64,000 nucleotides of DNA from CAVPWP01 sp050789285 (GTDB lineage: Bacteria; Pseudomonadota; Alphaproteobacteria; Rhodobacterales; Rhodobacteraceae). The notes under the pieces are model-generated. The model had not been told where the DNA came from and ran no database searches. It worked only from the letters and a program-made list of their open reading frames with translations. The stretch covers positions 372,001-436,000 of the forward strand of contig NZ_JBOUVX010000002.1 in assembly GCF_050789285.1 (NCBI RefSeq), given 5' to 3'. Both the position numbers and the translations under genes were made by a program. Of this stretch, positions 49,629-58,633 are shown piece by piece (within the stretch, counting starts at the first letter, position 1; each line of letters opens with the position of its first letter).

Positions 49629-50822
49629 CTACGTGTCCCTCGTATGGTAGAGGCAGTCGCGGATCGCGGTCAGTCCGCGCTGCATTTCTTCTTCTTCGGC
49701 GACCATCGCCACGCGGATATAGCCGTGGCCCGGGTTCACGCCGTCGACGTCGCGCGAAAGATAGGCGCCGGGCAGAACCCGAACGCCGGTCTGGCGCCAG
49801 AGCTTCAGGGCCGCGGCTTCGCCATCCTCGACCGGAAGCCACAGGAAGAACCCTGCGTCGGGCACCTCGATCTGGGGGTGCCCGGCGAAGACGTCTTGGG
49901 CGATCGCGTACTTGCGCCGATAAAGCGTCCGGCTTTCATCCACATGAGCTTCGTCCGCCCAGACCCGCTCGGCCGCGTGCTGAAGCGGCAGCGGCAGGGG
50001 CGCGCCGGCGTAGGCACGCAACTGGCGGATCGCGGCGATCGACCTTGGTCCGCCGGCGGCGAAGCCCGACCGCAGTCCGGGCAGGTTCGACCGCTTCGAC
50101 AGCGAATGGAAGATCACCACGCGCTCGGGGTCGGCGCCCATGGCGCGGGCGACCTGAAGCGCGCCGGGCGGCGGGTCGTCGCGATAGACCTCGGAATAGC
50201 ATTCGTCGGCGAAGATGCGGAAATCATGCTTCTCGGCCAGCGCAATCAGACGGCGCCAGTAGGCCCCGTCCGCGACCGCGCCCTGCGGGTTCGCGGGCGA
50301 GCAGAGAAAGGCGATCGCCACGCGGTCAAGGATTTCGGCCGGCAACGCGGCGTAGTCGGGAAGGTGTCCGGTCTCGGTCGTCGCCGGCACATAGACGGCC
50401 TCGGCCCCCAGGGTCAGGGCCGCCACGGCATAGACCTGATAGAAGGGGTTGGGCGTCAGGATCACGGGTTTGCGCCCGCGCACGGTTTCCGGGCACAGCG
50501 CGATGGCGGCGTTGAACAGCCCCTCGCGCGTGCCGTTGAGCACTGTCACGTCCGTTGCCGGGTCGACCGTGACCCCGTAGCGACGCTGCAGCCAGGCGGC
50601 GATGGCCGCCAGAAGCGCGGGCGTCCCCTCGTTCGGCGGATACTTCCCGAAGCCGTCGGCGTGGCTCGCGATCTCGTCCAGGATCCAGCGCGGGAAGGGA
50701 TGGCGCGGCTCGCCGATGGTCATCTGGATGACGTCCCCGCCCGGCGCATGGGCGTCAAGCAACCTCCGCAGACGCGGAAAGGCATACTCCGGCAGGTGTG
50801 AAAACCGCTCAGGAAACGTCAT
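49629..50822 (-). CDS. Class I/II aminotransferase, DapC-like (N-succinyldiaminopimelate aminotransferase)
   Basis: 397 residues from MTFPERFSHL at 50822. Pyridoxal-phosphate enzyme: substrate loop IGEPRHPFP, cofactor-stacking Tyr in NPFYQVYAVA, FADECYSEVY, and Schiff-base Lys in FHSLSKRSNLPGLRSG. Closest to the DapC group that acts in lysine and peptidoglycan precursor synthesis; other keto acids are possible. It forms an operon with ftsK and lolA. Confidence 0.87.
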   Translation of the reverse strand: MTFPERFSHLPEYAFPRLRRLLDAHAPGGDVIQMTIGEPRHPFPRWILDEIASHADGFGKYPPNEGTPALLAAIAAWLQRRYGVTVDPATDVTVLNGTREGLFNAAIALCPETVRGRKPVILTPNPFYQVYAVAALTLGAEAVYVPATTETGHLPDYAALPAEILDRVAIAFLCSPANPQGAVADGAYWRRLIALAEKHDFRIFADECYSEVYRDDPPPGALQVARAMGADPERVVIFHSLSKRSNLPGLRSGFAAGGPRSIAAIRQLRAYAGAPLPLPLQHAAERVWADEAHVDESRTLYRRKYAIAQDVFAGHPQIEVPDAGFFLWLPVEDGEAAALKLWRQTGVRVLPGAYLSRDVDGVNPGHGYIRVAMVAEEEEMQRGLTAIRDCLYHTRDT

Positions 50823-50936
50823 TACTGCCTCGATGACGGGGTCGTGCCGCCCCGTTTGACTGGATTCTAACCCGAAGCGCGCGCGCCGGTCCAGATTCAT
50901 GCCGCGATTGCCGGAGCTTGCGGGAATCTGTGGCTT

Positions 50937-52268
50937 TTAGGTCAACGCCCGCTCGATGGCCGCCGAAAGCCTGAGCAACCGCCTTTCGCTGTCCGGCGGT
51001 GTCTGGACAAGCAGGCCGCAGGACGGCGTTCCGGTGGGCAGCGTGACCCCCGGAAGTCCCATCAGGTTGCCGATGCGGGTATTGCGCAGGGTCAGCAGGT
51101 TGCGCTCGGTGAAATGGGCCGGGTCGGACAGCAGGCGTTCGGCGTTCGGCGGCAGGATCGCACAGGTCGGCAAGAGAACGGCGTCGTAGCCCGCCGTCGC
51201 GGCAAGATAGTCCGTCCGAAGCCGGTCGAGCCTGTGCCAGGCCGCGACGTAGTCTGCGCCAGAGAACACGGCCCCGCCGCGGAAGCGCTCGCGGATCGGG
51301 GCAAACATGACCTCGGGGTTCGCCTCTATGGTGTCCTTCCACGTCCCGTAGGCTTCGGTCGCGAAAAGGATCGGGGCAAGGTCCATGGCGTCGGCCACGG
51401 CCGGCACGTCGCCCGTCTCTATCGTTGCGCCCGCTGCGGACAGGCGGGCAAGCGCCGCTTCGAAGGCGGCTCCGGGGGCGTCCTCGACCGCGTCAAGCGC
51501 CACAGTGCGCAGCGCAAGCAGGCGCCGCCCCGCAGGATCGGCCCCGCCGAGGTCCGCTGGGGTGCGGCCTTCGAGGGCGGCAAGAAGCAGGGCCGCATCC
51601 TCGACCGTGCGGCACAGCGGACCCACGGTATCGAAGCGCGCGCACAGCGGCACGACGCCCTCCAGCGACAGGCGCCCGGGCGTGGTCTTCAGCCCGACAA
51701 GGTCGTTCCAGGCCGAGGGCACGCGCACCGACCCGCCCGTATCCGACCCGATGCCCGCAGCGGCAAGGCCGAAGGCGACCGAGGTCGCCGCGCCTGACGA
51801 CGAGCCGCCCGAAACCGCATCCGCGTCGTTCACGCAGGGCGGCGAGGCGGTGACGGGGTTCAGGCCCAGGCCGGAAAAGGCAAGTTCCGTCATGTGGGTC
51901 TTGCCAAGGCAGACAAGACCTGCGGCGGTCGCGTTCGAAAGGACGCGGGCATCACGATCCGGCGTCCGTCCCGCAAGCAGTGCGGACCCGGCCTCGGTCG
52001 GGGTTCCGGCCGTGTCGAAGAGGTCCTTCCAGGACACCGGCACCCCATCGAGAACGGAGCGCCGCTGACCAAGCTTCGCGCGGCGCGCGGCTGCCTCGGC
52101 CTCGGACCGGGCGCGGTCGGGGGTGGTACGGGCATAGATGCGTGGCGCCACCGGATGGGCGGCGATCGCGTCGAGATGGGTCTCGGTCAGCGCGACGGGG
52201 TCGATCCGCCCCGCGCCGATGTCGCGGCCCAGCGACGCGGCGCTTCTTGAAAGCCAGTCCTGCGACAT
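50937..52268 (-). CDS. Amidase signature family hydrolase
   Basis: 443 residues from MSQDWLSR at 52268; the very long frame above it lies opposite the UbiH gene and is shadow. Amidase signature with catalytic triad: Lys in GVPVSWKDLFDTAGTP, the GGSSSGAA motif, and the Ser nucleophile in GSDTGGSVRVPS. Resembles GatA-like amidases, but stand-alone. No GatB/GatC partner is near and the substrate is unknown. It is divergent from the UbiH gene across about 80 bp. Confidence 0.9.
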   Translation of the reverse strand: MSQDWLSRSAASLGRDIGAGRIDPVALTETHLDAIAAHPVAPRIYARTTPDRARSEAEAAARRAKLGQRRSVLDGVPVSWKDLFDTAGTPTEAGSALLAGRTPDRDARVLSNATAAGLVCLGKTHMTELAFSGLGLNPVTASPPCVNDADAVSGGSSSGAATSVAFGLAAAGIGSDTGGSVRVPSAWNDLVGLKTTPGRLSLEGVVPLCARFDTVGPLCRTVEDAALLLAALEGRTPADLGGADPAGRRLLALRTVALDAVEDAPGAAFEAALARLSAAGATIETGDVPAVADAMDLAPILFATEAYGTWKDTIEANPEVMFAPIRERFRGGAVFSGADYVAAWHRLDRLRTDYLAATAGYDAVLLPTCAILPPNAERLLSDPAHFTERNLLTLRNTRIGNLMGLPGVTLPTGTPSCGLLVQTPPDSERRLLRLSAAIERALT

Positions 52269-52349
52269 CTTCGTACCTCCGTCATCGGCGCGACCGTAAC
52301 GTCGGGCGGGCACATGGACAATGCCGGCCGGGGGGGCATATTGGCACCC

Positions 52350-53576
52350 ATGAGCGACAAGACCGATATCCTGATCGCGGGCGGCGGCCTTAACGGCACG
52401 GCGCTGGCGATTGCGCTGGGCCGGGCCGGACTTCGGGTGACTCTGGTCGATCCGCTGCCGGCCGAAACCCGAGGCGATCGGGCCTTCGACGGGCGGGGGT
52501 ATGCGCTGGCGCTGTCCTCGCAGCGGCTGCTTGCGGCGATCGGCGTCTGGCGCGAGGTCGCCGCGCAAAGCCAGCCCATCCTGCACATCACCGTCAGCGA
52601 CGGCCGCGCCGGCGAAGGGGCCTCGCCGCTTGCGCTCGAGTTCGATCACGCCGAGATCGAGGAAGCCCCGATGGGCCACATGGTCGAGGATCGGGTCCTG
52701 CGGCCCGCGCTGCTTGCGGCCCTGGCCGGCACCGAGGGCGTGACCCATCTTCCGGGGGTGTCCGTCGCCGATCATACCGCCACGGGGCCGGATGTCGCCG
52801 TCACCTTGTCGGATGGTCGCCGGATCACGGCGGAGCTTCTGGTTGCCTGCGATGGCAAGCAAAGCCCGACCGCGACGCGGGCCGGGATCGGGCGCATGGG
52901 CTGGGCCTACGGCCAGACCGCGCTGGTCTGCGCGGTCGAGCACGACAAGCCCCATAACGGCACCGCGCACCAGTTCTTCATGCCGCCCGGCCCGCTGGCC
53001 ATCCTGCCCCTGCCCGGCAACAGGTCGTCCATCGTCTGGACCGAGCGGCACGCCACGGCCGGGGCCATCGCGGGGTTGGACGACGCCGGCTATCTCGCGG
53101 CGCTGCGGCCGCGCTTCGGCGACTTCCTGGGCGAGATCCGATTGGCCGGCGCACGGTTCACCTATCCGCTCTCGCTGTCGGTCGCCGAGCGTTTCGTCGG
53201 TGATCGGCTGGCGCTGGCAGGGGATGCCGCCCATGCCGTGCATCCCATCGCCGGCCAGGGGCTGAACGCGGGGCTGAAGGATGTGGCCGCTCTTGCCGAA
53301 GTGCTGGTCGAGGCGCGGCGGCGGGGCGAGGATATCGGGCGCGTCGACGTGCTTCGACGCTATGAGCGCTGGCGACGGTTCGACACGATGACCCTTGCCA
53401 TCGCCACCGACGCCTTCAACCGGCTCTTCTCGAACGACAGTTCGATTCTGCGCTTGGGGCGCGACCTTGGGCTTGGTCTTGTCGGACGCCTGCCCGGGCT
53501 GCGACGCGGGTTCATCCGCGAGGCGGCCGGCCTGACCGGCGATCTGCCGCGGCTGAGCCGGGGATTGCCGCTTTGA
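52350..53576 (+). CDS. UbiH/UbiF family FAD-dependent hydroxylase
   Basis: 408 residues from MSDKTDILIAGGG at 52350. GxGxxG FAD motif AGGGLNGTALAIALGRAG, the DG motif in LLVACDGKQSPTATRAGI, and the GD motif ALAGDAAHAVHPIAGQGLNAGLKD, the ubiquinone-hydroxylase signature. It probably hydroxylates the benzoquinone ring in ubiquinone synthesis. Which position (UbiH, UbiF, UbiI or the broad UbiL type of alphaproteobacteria) cannot be read from this. Confidence 0.9.
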   Translation: MSDKTDILIAGGGLNGTALAIALGRAGLRVTLVDPLPAETRGDRAFDGRGYALALSSQRLLAAIGVWREVAAQSQPILHITVSDGRAGEGASPLALEFDHAEIEEAPMGHMVEDRVLRPALLAALAGTEGVTHLPGVSVADHTATGPDVAVTLSDGRRITAELLVACDGKQSPTATRAGIGRMGWAYGQTALVCAVEHDKPHNGTAHQFFMPPGPLAILPLPGNRSSIVWTERHATAGAIAGLDDAGYLAALRPRFGDFLGEIRLAGARFTYPLSLSVAERFVGDRLALAGDAAHAVHPIAGQGLNAGLKDVAALAEVLVEARRRGEDIGRVDVLRRYERWRRFDTMTLAIATDAFNRLFSNDSSILRLGRDLGLGLVGRLPGLRRGFIREAAGLTGDLPRLSRGLPL

Positions 53577-53610
53577 CCCACATGCGGGCCTGATCGGCAC
53601 TGGAATGCAG

Positions 53611-53647
53611 GATCGCCTTCGGCGAAGGTATTTGCAGCCAGAAGAAG
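53611..53647 (+). repeat. Intergenic repeat element, copy 4
   Basis: Short hairpin GCCTTC-G-GCGAAGG-like at 53613-53627, then GCGAAGGTATTT (53622-53633) and GCAGCCAGAAGAAG (to 53647). It has the same core as copies at 5649 and 40205 but lacks the long GC hairpin. It fills the 89-bp gap between the UbiH gene and hdaH and ends 18 bases before the hdaH ATG. Confidence 0.68.
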
Positions 53648-53665
53648 CAGCATCGGAGCACAGCC

Positions 53666-54601
53666 ATGGCGACCGCGCTTTTCACGCATCCCGAGTTCGA
53701 CGGGCATGTGACCCCGGACGGCCACCCCGAACGCGTGGCGCGGCTCGAGGCGGTGCGCGCCGCGCTGTCGGGACCGGGTTTCAAGGCGCTGGATCGTCGC
53801 GAGGCGCCGGTCTGCGACCGGGCCGAGCTTCTGCGCGTGCACCCCGAGGCCTATGTCGCGCAGATCGAGGCCGCGATCCCCGATGCGGGGTTCGTCGCGC
53901 TTGATGCCGACACGCATGTCTCGCCCGGATCGCTTCGCGCCGCGTTGCGCGCGGTGGGCGGCTGCGTCGCGGCGGTCGACGCCGTTCTGGCGGGCGAGGT
54001 CGCGAATGCCTTCGTCGCCTGCCGCCCGCCCGGCCACCACGCCGAGACGGCGACGCCGATGGGGTTCTGCCTGTTCGGCAATGCCGCCATAGCGGCGAAG
54101 CGGGCGCTGGATCATCACGGCCTGTCGCGCGTGGCGGTGGTCGATTTCGACGTGCATCACGGCAATGGCACGCAGGCGCTTCTTTGGTCGGAGAAACGAA
54201 CGCTGTTTGTCTCGTCCCATCAGTTGCCGCTTTGGCCGGGGACCGGCGACGCGCACGAAACCGGGGCCTTCGACAACGTCATCAACCTGCCGCTCGCGCC
54301 GATGACGGGCGGGGTCGAGATGCGCCGCGCCTATGACCGCGAGGTCTGGCCCGCGCTTGACGACTTCGCGCCCGAGCTTGTCATCATCTCGGCAGGCTTC
54401 GACGCCCATGCTGCCGATCCCCTTGCGAACCTTGAATGGACCGAGGCCGATTTCGCCTGGTTGACGGAAGGGCTGTGCGATCTGGCCGATACCCACGCCG
54501 GGGGGCGCGTGGTCTCGACACTCGAGGGCGGCTATGATCTGAAGGCACTGGGCGCCAGTGTCGCGGCGCATATGCAGGTCTTGATGGAGCGGGGCGGATG
54601 A
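53666..54601 (+). CDS. Histone deacetylase-like (acetylpolyamine/acetoin utilisation) amidohydrolase
   Basis: 311 residues. HDAC fold with zinc ligands and charge relay: CRPPGHHAE, VAVVDFDVHHGNGTQ, and SAGFDAHAADPL, then GYDLKALG. Bacterial members deacetylate acetylpolyamines or other small amides. First gene of a tight operon with xseB, ispA and dxs, an arrangement seen across Rhodobacterales; the functional link is unclear. The ribosome site CGGAG follows a repeat element. Confidence 0.9.
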   Translation: MATALFTHPEFDGHVTPDGHPERVARLEAVRAALSGPGFKALDRREAPVCDRAELLRVHPEAYVAQIEAAIPDAGFVALDADTHVSPGSLRAALRAVGGCVAAVDAVLAGEVANAFVACRPPGHHAETATPMGFCLFGNAAIAAKRALDHHGLSRVAVVDFDVHHGNGTQALLWSEKRTLFVSSHQLPLWPGTGDAHETGAFDNVINLPLAPMTGGVEMRRAYDREVWPALDDFAPELVIISAGFDAHAADPLANLEWTEADFAWLTEGLCDLADTHAGGRVVSTLEGGYDLKALGASVAAHMQVLMERGG

Positions 54602-54840
54602 GCGGAAAGCCGGTTGGCGAGATGTCCTTCGAAGACGCCATGAAGGAACTGGAGGCGGTCGTCCGGCAGCTTGAGGATGGCGACGTCGACCTTGAGAAAT
54701 CCATCGCGCTTTACGAACGGGGCGCCGTGCTGAAGGCCCATTGCGAGGCCAAGCTGAAGACCGCCGAAGAGAAGGTCGAGCTGATCATGAAGTCCGACCG
54801 GGGCGAACCTTCGGGGACCCGTCCGCTCGATTCCGACTGA
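54598..54840 (+). CDS. xseB: Exodeoxyribonuclease VII small subunit
   Basis: 80 residues. Coiled-coil XseB pattern: SFEDAMKELEAVVRQLEDGDVDLEKSIALYERGAVLKAHCEAKLKTAEEKVELI. It forms the small-subunit arms of the ExoVII complex with XseA (not in the window), which degrades single-stranded DNA. The ATG overlaps the previous stop, and ispA starts 1 bp after its stop. Confidence 0.96.
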   Translation: MSGKPVGEMSFEDAMKELEAVVRQLEDGDVDLEKSIALYERGAVLKAHCEAKLKTAEEKVELIMKSDRGEPSGTRPLDSD

Positions 54841-54841
54841 C

Positions 54842-55708
54842 GTGTTCGCCGAGCGCCTGAAGGAGGCCGCCGTCCTGACCGAGGCGCGGCTGATGGCGGC
54901 GATGGCCGACATGGGCGACCTGCCGGTCGTGGCCGCCATGCGCTATGCCGTTCAAGGGGGCAAGGGCCTGCGGGCCTTTCTTGTGGTCGAGGGCGCCCGG
55001 CTTCACGGCGTGCCGGCGGCCCGGGCGGCCCATGCGGCTGCCGCGATCGAGGCGCTTCACGCCTATTCGCTGGTGCATGACGATCTTCCCTGCATGGACG
55101 ACGACGATCTGAGGCGCGGCCAGCCCACCGTTCACGTGACATGGGACGAGGCGACGGCGGTTCTTGCCGGCGACGCGCTTCAGACGCTGGCCTTCGCGCT
55201 TGTCTCGGATCCCGCCGTCGGGCCGTCCGAGGTGGCGGCAGATCTGGTGCGCAGCCTGGCACAGGCGGCGGGCGCGGCAGGCATGGTGGGCGGTCAGGCG
55301 CTGGACATCGCCGCCGAGACGGCGGGGCGGCCGCTGACCCTTGACGAGATCACGGCGCTTCAGGCCAAGAAGACCGGCGCGCTGATCGAATGGGCCGGAT
55401 GTGCCGGGCCCCGGATGGCGCGGGCCGATGTGGCCCCGATGGCGGCCTATGCCAGGGCGCTGGGGCTGGCCTTCCAGATCGCCGACGACATCCTTGACGT
55501 CGAGGGCGACGTCGCGAAGGCGGGCAAGCGCCTGCAGAAGGATGCCGAGGCCGGAAAGGCCACCTTCGTGTCGCTGCTTGGCCTGGAGGGGGCGAAGGCA
55601 CGTGCCCGCGACCTTGTGACCGAGGCAGAAACCGCCCTTGCGCCCTATGGTTCGGACGCGGAAAACTTGCGGGAGGCGGCGCGCTTCGTTATCTCGCGCG
55701 AATTCTGA
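54842..55708 (+). CDS. ispA: Farnesyl diphosphate synthase (polyprenyl synthetase)
   Basis: 288 residues from a GTG at 54842, with CCGACT... a poor ribosome site, so coupling to xseB is likely. Asp-rich motifs YSLVHDDLPCMDDDDLRRG and FQIADDILDVEG, with KTGALIEWA between. It makes C15 diphosphate, the substrate for CrtE elongation, ubiquinone and undecaprenyl chains. It sits one gene before the second dxs, so isoprenoid steps are co-transcribed. Confidence 0.94.
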   Translation: MFAERLKEAAVLTEARLMAAMADMGDLPVVAAMRYAVQGGKGLRAFLVVEGARLHGVPAARAAHAAAAIEALHAYSLVHDDLPCMDDDDLRRGQPTVHVTWDEATAVLAGDALQTLAFALVSDPAVGPSEVAADLVRSLAQAAGAAGMVGGQALDIAAETAGRPLTLDEITALQAKKTGALIEWAGCAGPRMARADVAPMAAYARALGLAFQIADDILDVEGDVAKAGKRLQKDAEAGKATFVSLLGLEGAKARARDLVTEAETALAPYGSDAENLREAARFVISREF

Positions 55709-55740
55709 GATCCGATCACCGACCCGGCAAGAAGGCAGGC

Positions 55741-57669
55741 ATGTCCGACCGACCCAAGACCCCGATCCTTGACCGCGTGTCCACGCCCGCCGACATGAAA
55801 CGGTTGAGCGACGCCGAGTTGCGCGCCCTGGCCGACGAGCTGCGTGCCGAGACGATCAGCGCGGTCAGCGTGACCGGCGGGCATCTGGGCGCGGGGCTTG
55901 GGGTCGTGGAACTGACCGTCGCGCTTCATGCCATCTTCGATGCGCCGCGCGACAAGATCATCTGGGACGTGGGCCACCAGTGCTATCCGCACAAGATCCT
56001 GACGGGGCGGCGCGACCGCATCCGCACGCTGCGCCAGAAGGACGGGCTGAGCGGGTTCACCAAGCGGTCCGAAAGCCCCTATGATCCCTTCGGGGCGGCG
56101 CATTCGTCGACCTCGATCTCGGCCGCTCTGGGTTTCGCGGCCGCCCGCGATCTGGGCGGCGTGCCCGAGCATGGGCTGGGCGACGCCATCGCGGTGATCG
56201 GCGACGGCGCGATGAGCGCGGGCATGGCCTATGAGGCGATGAACAACGCCGGCCACCTGAAGAAGCGCCTGATCGTGATCCTGAACGACAACGAGATGTC
56301 GATCGCCCCGCCCGTGGGGGCGATGTCGTCCTATCTGTCGCGGCTTTACGCCGGGGCGCCCTTCCAGGAGCTGAAGGCGGCGGCGAAGGGGGCGGTCAGC
56401 CTTCTGCCCGAGCCCTTCCAGGAGGGCGCGCGGCGGGCGAAGGATCTGCTGAAACATTCGGTGATCGGCGGAACCCTGTTCGAGGAGCTGGGCTTTTCCT
56501 ATCTCGGGCCGATCGACGGCCACGACCTGGGCCAGCTTCTGCCTGTCCTGCGCACGGTCAAGGCGCGGGCCACGGGGCCGATCCTGATCCACGTCATCAC
56601 CAGGAAGGGCAAGGGCTATGCCCCGGCCGAGGCGGCGCGCGACCGCGGCCACGGCGTGGCGAAGTTCGACGTGGTGACGGGCGAGCAGAAGAAGGCCCCA
56701 TCCAATGCGCCGTCCTACACCAAGGTTTTCGCGCAGACCCTGATCGACGAGGCGTCACGCGACAGCCGGATCTGCGCCGTGACGGCAGCGATGCCGGACG
56801 GCACCGGCCTGAACCTTTTCGCCGAACGCTTCCCCGACCGGTGCTTCGACGTGGGCATCGCGGAACAGCACGCCGTGACCTTTTCGGCGGGGCTTGCGGC
56901 CGGGGGGCTTCGACCCTTTTGCGCGATCTATTCGACCTTCCTTCAGCGCGGATACGACCAGGTCGTGCATGACGTGGCGATCCAGCGTCTGCCGGTGCGC
57001 TTCGCGATCGACCGCGCCGGGCTGGTGGGTGCCGATGGCGCGACCCATGCCGGGGCCTTCGACATTGCCTTTCTTGCCAATCTGCCCGGCTTCACCGTGA
57101 TGGCGGCGGCCGACGAGGCCGAACTGGTGCACATGGTCGCAACCGCCGCCGCCCATGACGACGGACCCATCGCGTTCCGCTTTCCGCGCGGCGAAGGCGT
57201 GGGTGTCGAGCTGCCGTCGCGGGGCGAGGTGCTGCCCATCGGCAAGGGGCGGATTATCACCGAAGGCAACCGCGTCGCGATCCTGTCCTTCGGCACCCGC
57301 CTGGCCGAGGTTCAGGCGGCTGCCGAGTCGCTCGCCCAGCGCGGGATCACGCCGACGATCGCGGATGCGCGTTTCGCCAAGCCGCTGGACCGCGGCCTGA
57401 TCCTGCGTCTTGCCGCGGGACACGAGGCGCTGATCACGATCGAGGAGGGCGCGGTGGGCGGCTTCGGCAGCCATGTCGCGCAGCTTCTGTTCGAGGAAGG
57501 CGTGATGGATCACGGCCTGCGATTCCGGTCGATGGTCCTGCCCGATACCTTCATCGACCAGGCCAGCCCCGAGGACATGTATGCCATCGCCGGCATGAAC
57601 GCCCCCGACATCGAGCGCAAGGTGCTCGAGGTGCTCGGCGTGGCCGATATCGCCAGCCGCCGGGCCTAA
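55741..57669 (+). CDS. dxs: 1-deoxy-D-xylulose-5-phosphate synthase, second copy
   Basis: 642 residues, ATG behind AAGAAGGCAGGC. All Dxs motifs are present (DVGHQCYPHK, GDGAMSAGMAYEAMNNAG, GIAEQHAVTF). By eye it is very similar to the copy at 28575, with long identical runs, but it has an insertion near GGVPEHGLGDA and differs in the segment around residue 210-240. Located in the hdaH-xseB-ispA operon, the standard place in this order, so it is probably the housekeeping copy. Confidence 0.96.
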   Translation: MSDRPKTPILDRVSTPADMKRLSDAELRALADELRAETISAVSVTGGHLGAGLGVVELTVALHAIFDAPRDKIIWDVGHQCYPHKILTGRRDRIRTLRQKDGLSGFTKRSESPYDPFGAAHSSTSISAALGFAAARDLGGVPEHGLGDAIAVIGDGAMSAGMAYEAMNNAGHLKKRLIVILNDNEMSIAPPVGAMSSYLSRLYAGAPFQELKAAAKGAVSLLPEPFQEGARRAKDLLKHSVIGGTLFEELGFSYLGPIDGHDLGQLLPVLRTVKARATGPILIHVITRKGKGYAPAEAARDRGHGVAKFDVVTGEQKKAPSNAPSYTKVFAQTLIDEASRDSRICAVTAAMPDGTGLNLFAERFPDRCFDVGIAEQHAVTFSAGLAAGGLRPFCAIYSTFLQRGYDQVVHDVAIQRLPVRFAIDRAGLVGADGATHAGAFDIAFLANLPGFTVMAAADEAELVHMVATAAAHDDGPIAFRFPRGEGVGVELPSRGEVLPIGKGRIITEGNRVAILSFGTRLAEVQAAAESLAQRGITPTIADARFAKPLDRGLILRLAAGHEALITIEEGAVGGFGSHVAQLLFEEGVMDHGLRFRSMVLPDTFIDQASPEDMYAIAGMNAPDIERKVLEVLGVADIASRRA

Positions 57670-58532
57670 AGCCCCTCGTCCGCCTTCACCGCGCGAAGTC
57701 CGTCGCGGTAGGTCGGGTAGAGAAGCCGCACGCCCAGTTCGTACTTGATCCGGTCGTTCCGGACCTTTTTCGATTCGGCATAGAAACTGGCGGCCATCGG
57801 GCCAAGGTCGGCCGTCTCGAACGGCACTTCGGGCGGAAGCGGCATCCCGAGAAGTCGTGCCGCCTCGGCGATGACGTCCTGCGGCGGGGCAGGGTCGTCG
57901 TCGCAGACGTTGTAGGCGCGCACCGGGTTCGGGTGGGCGATCGAGGCCGCCAGAACCTGCGCGATGTCGTCGACGTGGATCCGGCTGAACACCTGTCCGG
58001 GTTTCACGATCCGCCGTGCGGTGCCGTTCCGGACCTTCTCGAAGGGGCCGCGTCCGGGGCCATAGATCCCGGCCAGGCGGAAGATATGCAGCGGCAGGCC
58101 GGTGTCCTGCGCCAGCGCGCGCCAGGCGGTTTCGGCCGACACCCGTCGGCGGCCGCGTTCGGTTGCGGGGTGAAGCGGGGTATCCTCGTCCACCCAGTCG
58201 CCGCCGTGGTCGCCGTAGACGCCGGTGGTCGACAGATAGCCCATCCACACGACGTGGCGGGCATGGGCGGCGATCGCCTCGCCCGCGGCGCGAAGCACGG
58301 GATCGCCGTCGGCGTCCGGCGCGGCCGAGACAAGAAGATGCGTCGCTGCCCGCAGCGCGGGCTCAAGCGGCGCCCCGGGCCAGATCAGAGGCTCGGCCCC
58401 CGTCGCGGCGATCTCGTCCGCCCTGTCGGGGGTGCGCGTCGTTCCGATCACGCGCCAGCCCTGCGCAAGAAGCCGCGCGGAAAGCGCGCGGGCCGAGTAG
58501 CCATGGCCGAAGGACAGAAGCGTGCCGGTCAT
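57666..58532 (-). CDS. NAD-dependent epimerase/dehydratase family protein (YeeZ-like)
   Basis: 288 residues from MTGTLLSFGHGYSARAL at 58532. Rossmann glycine motif FGHGYSA, atypical of extended short-chain dehydrogenases. GYLSTTGVYGDHGGDWVDEDTP holds the Tyr region, but no YxxxK pair follows in the usual place (RRRVSAETAW instead), so catalysis is doubtful. FRLAGIYGPGRGPFEKV and HVDDIAQVL are conserved in the YeeZ/SDR subgroup. The role is unknown. Tail to tail with dxs (4-bp overlap). Confidence 0.82.
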   Translation of the reverse strand: MTGTLLSFGHGYSARALSARLLAQGWRVIGTTRTPDRADEIAATGAEPLIWPGAPLEPALRAATHLLVSAAPDADGDPVLRAAGEAIAAHARHVVWMGYLSTTGVYGDHGGDWVDEDTPLHPATERGRRRVSAETAWRALAQDTGLPLHIFRLAGIYGPGRGPFEKVRNGTARRIVKPGQVFSRIHVDDIAQVLAASIAHPNPVRAYNVCDDDPAPPQDVIAEAARLLGMPLPPEVPFETADLGPMAASFYAESKKVRNDRIKYELGVRLLYPTYRDGLRAVKADEGL

Positions 58533-58633
58533 GGGCAGGAGATAGCCCGCCCCGGCCCCGCGCGCCACATGAAGCTTTCGCGAAATCGCCGTCACGCCCT
58601 TGCGCACGCCCGCGACTTCGGAACAATTAGTGC

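Noticed and set aside
52300..53600. Extension of the amidase frame opposite the UbiH gene
   Set aside because: The conserved amidase begins at 52268 with MSQDWLSR. The extension lies antisense to a gene with full FAD motifs.
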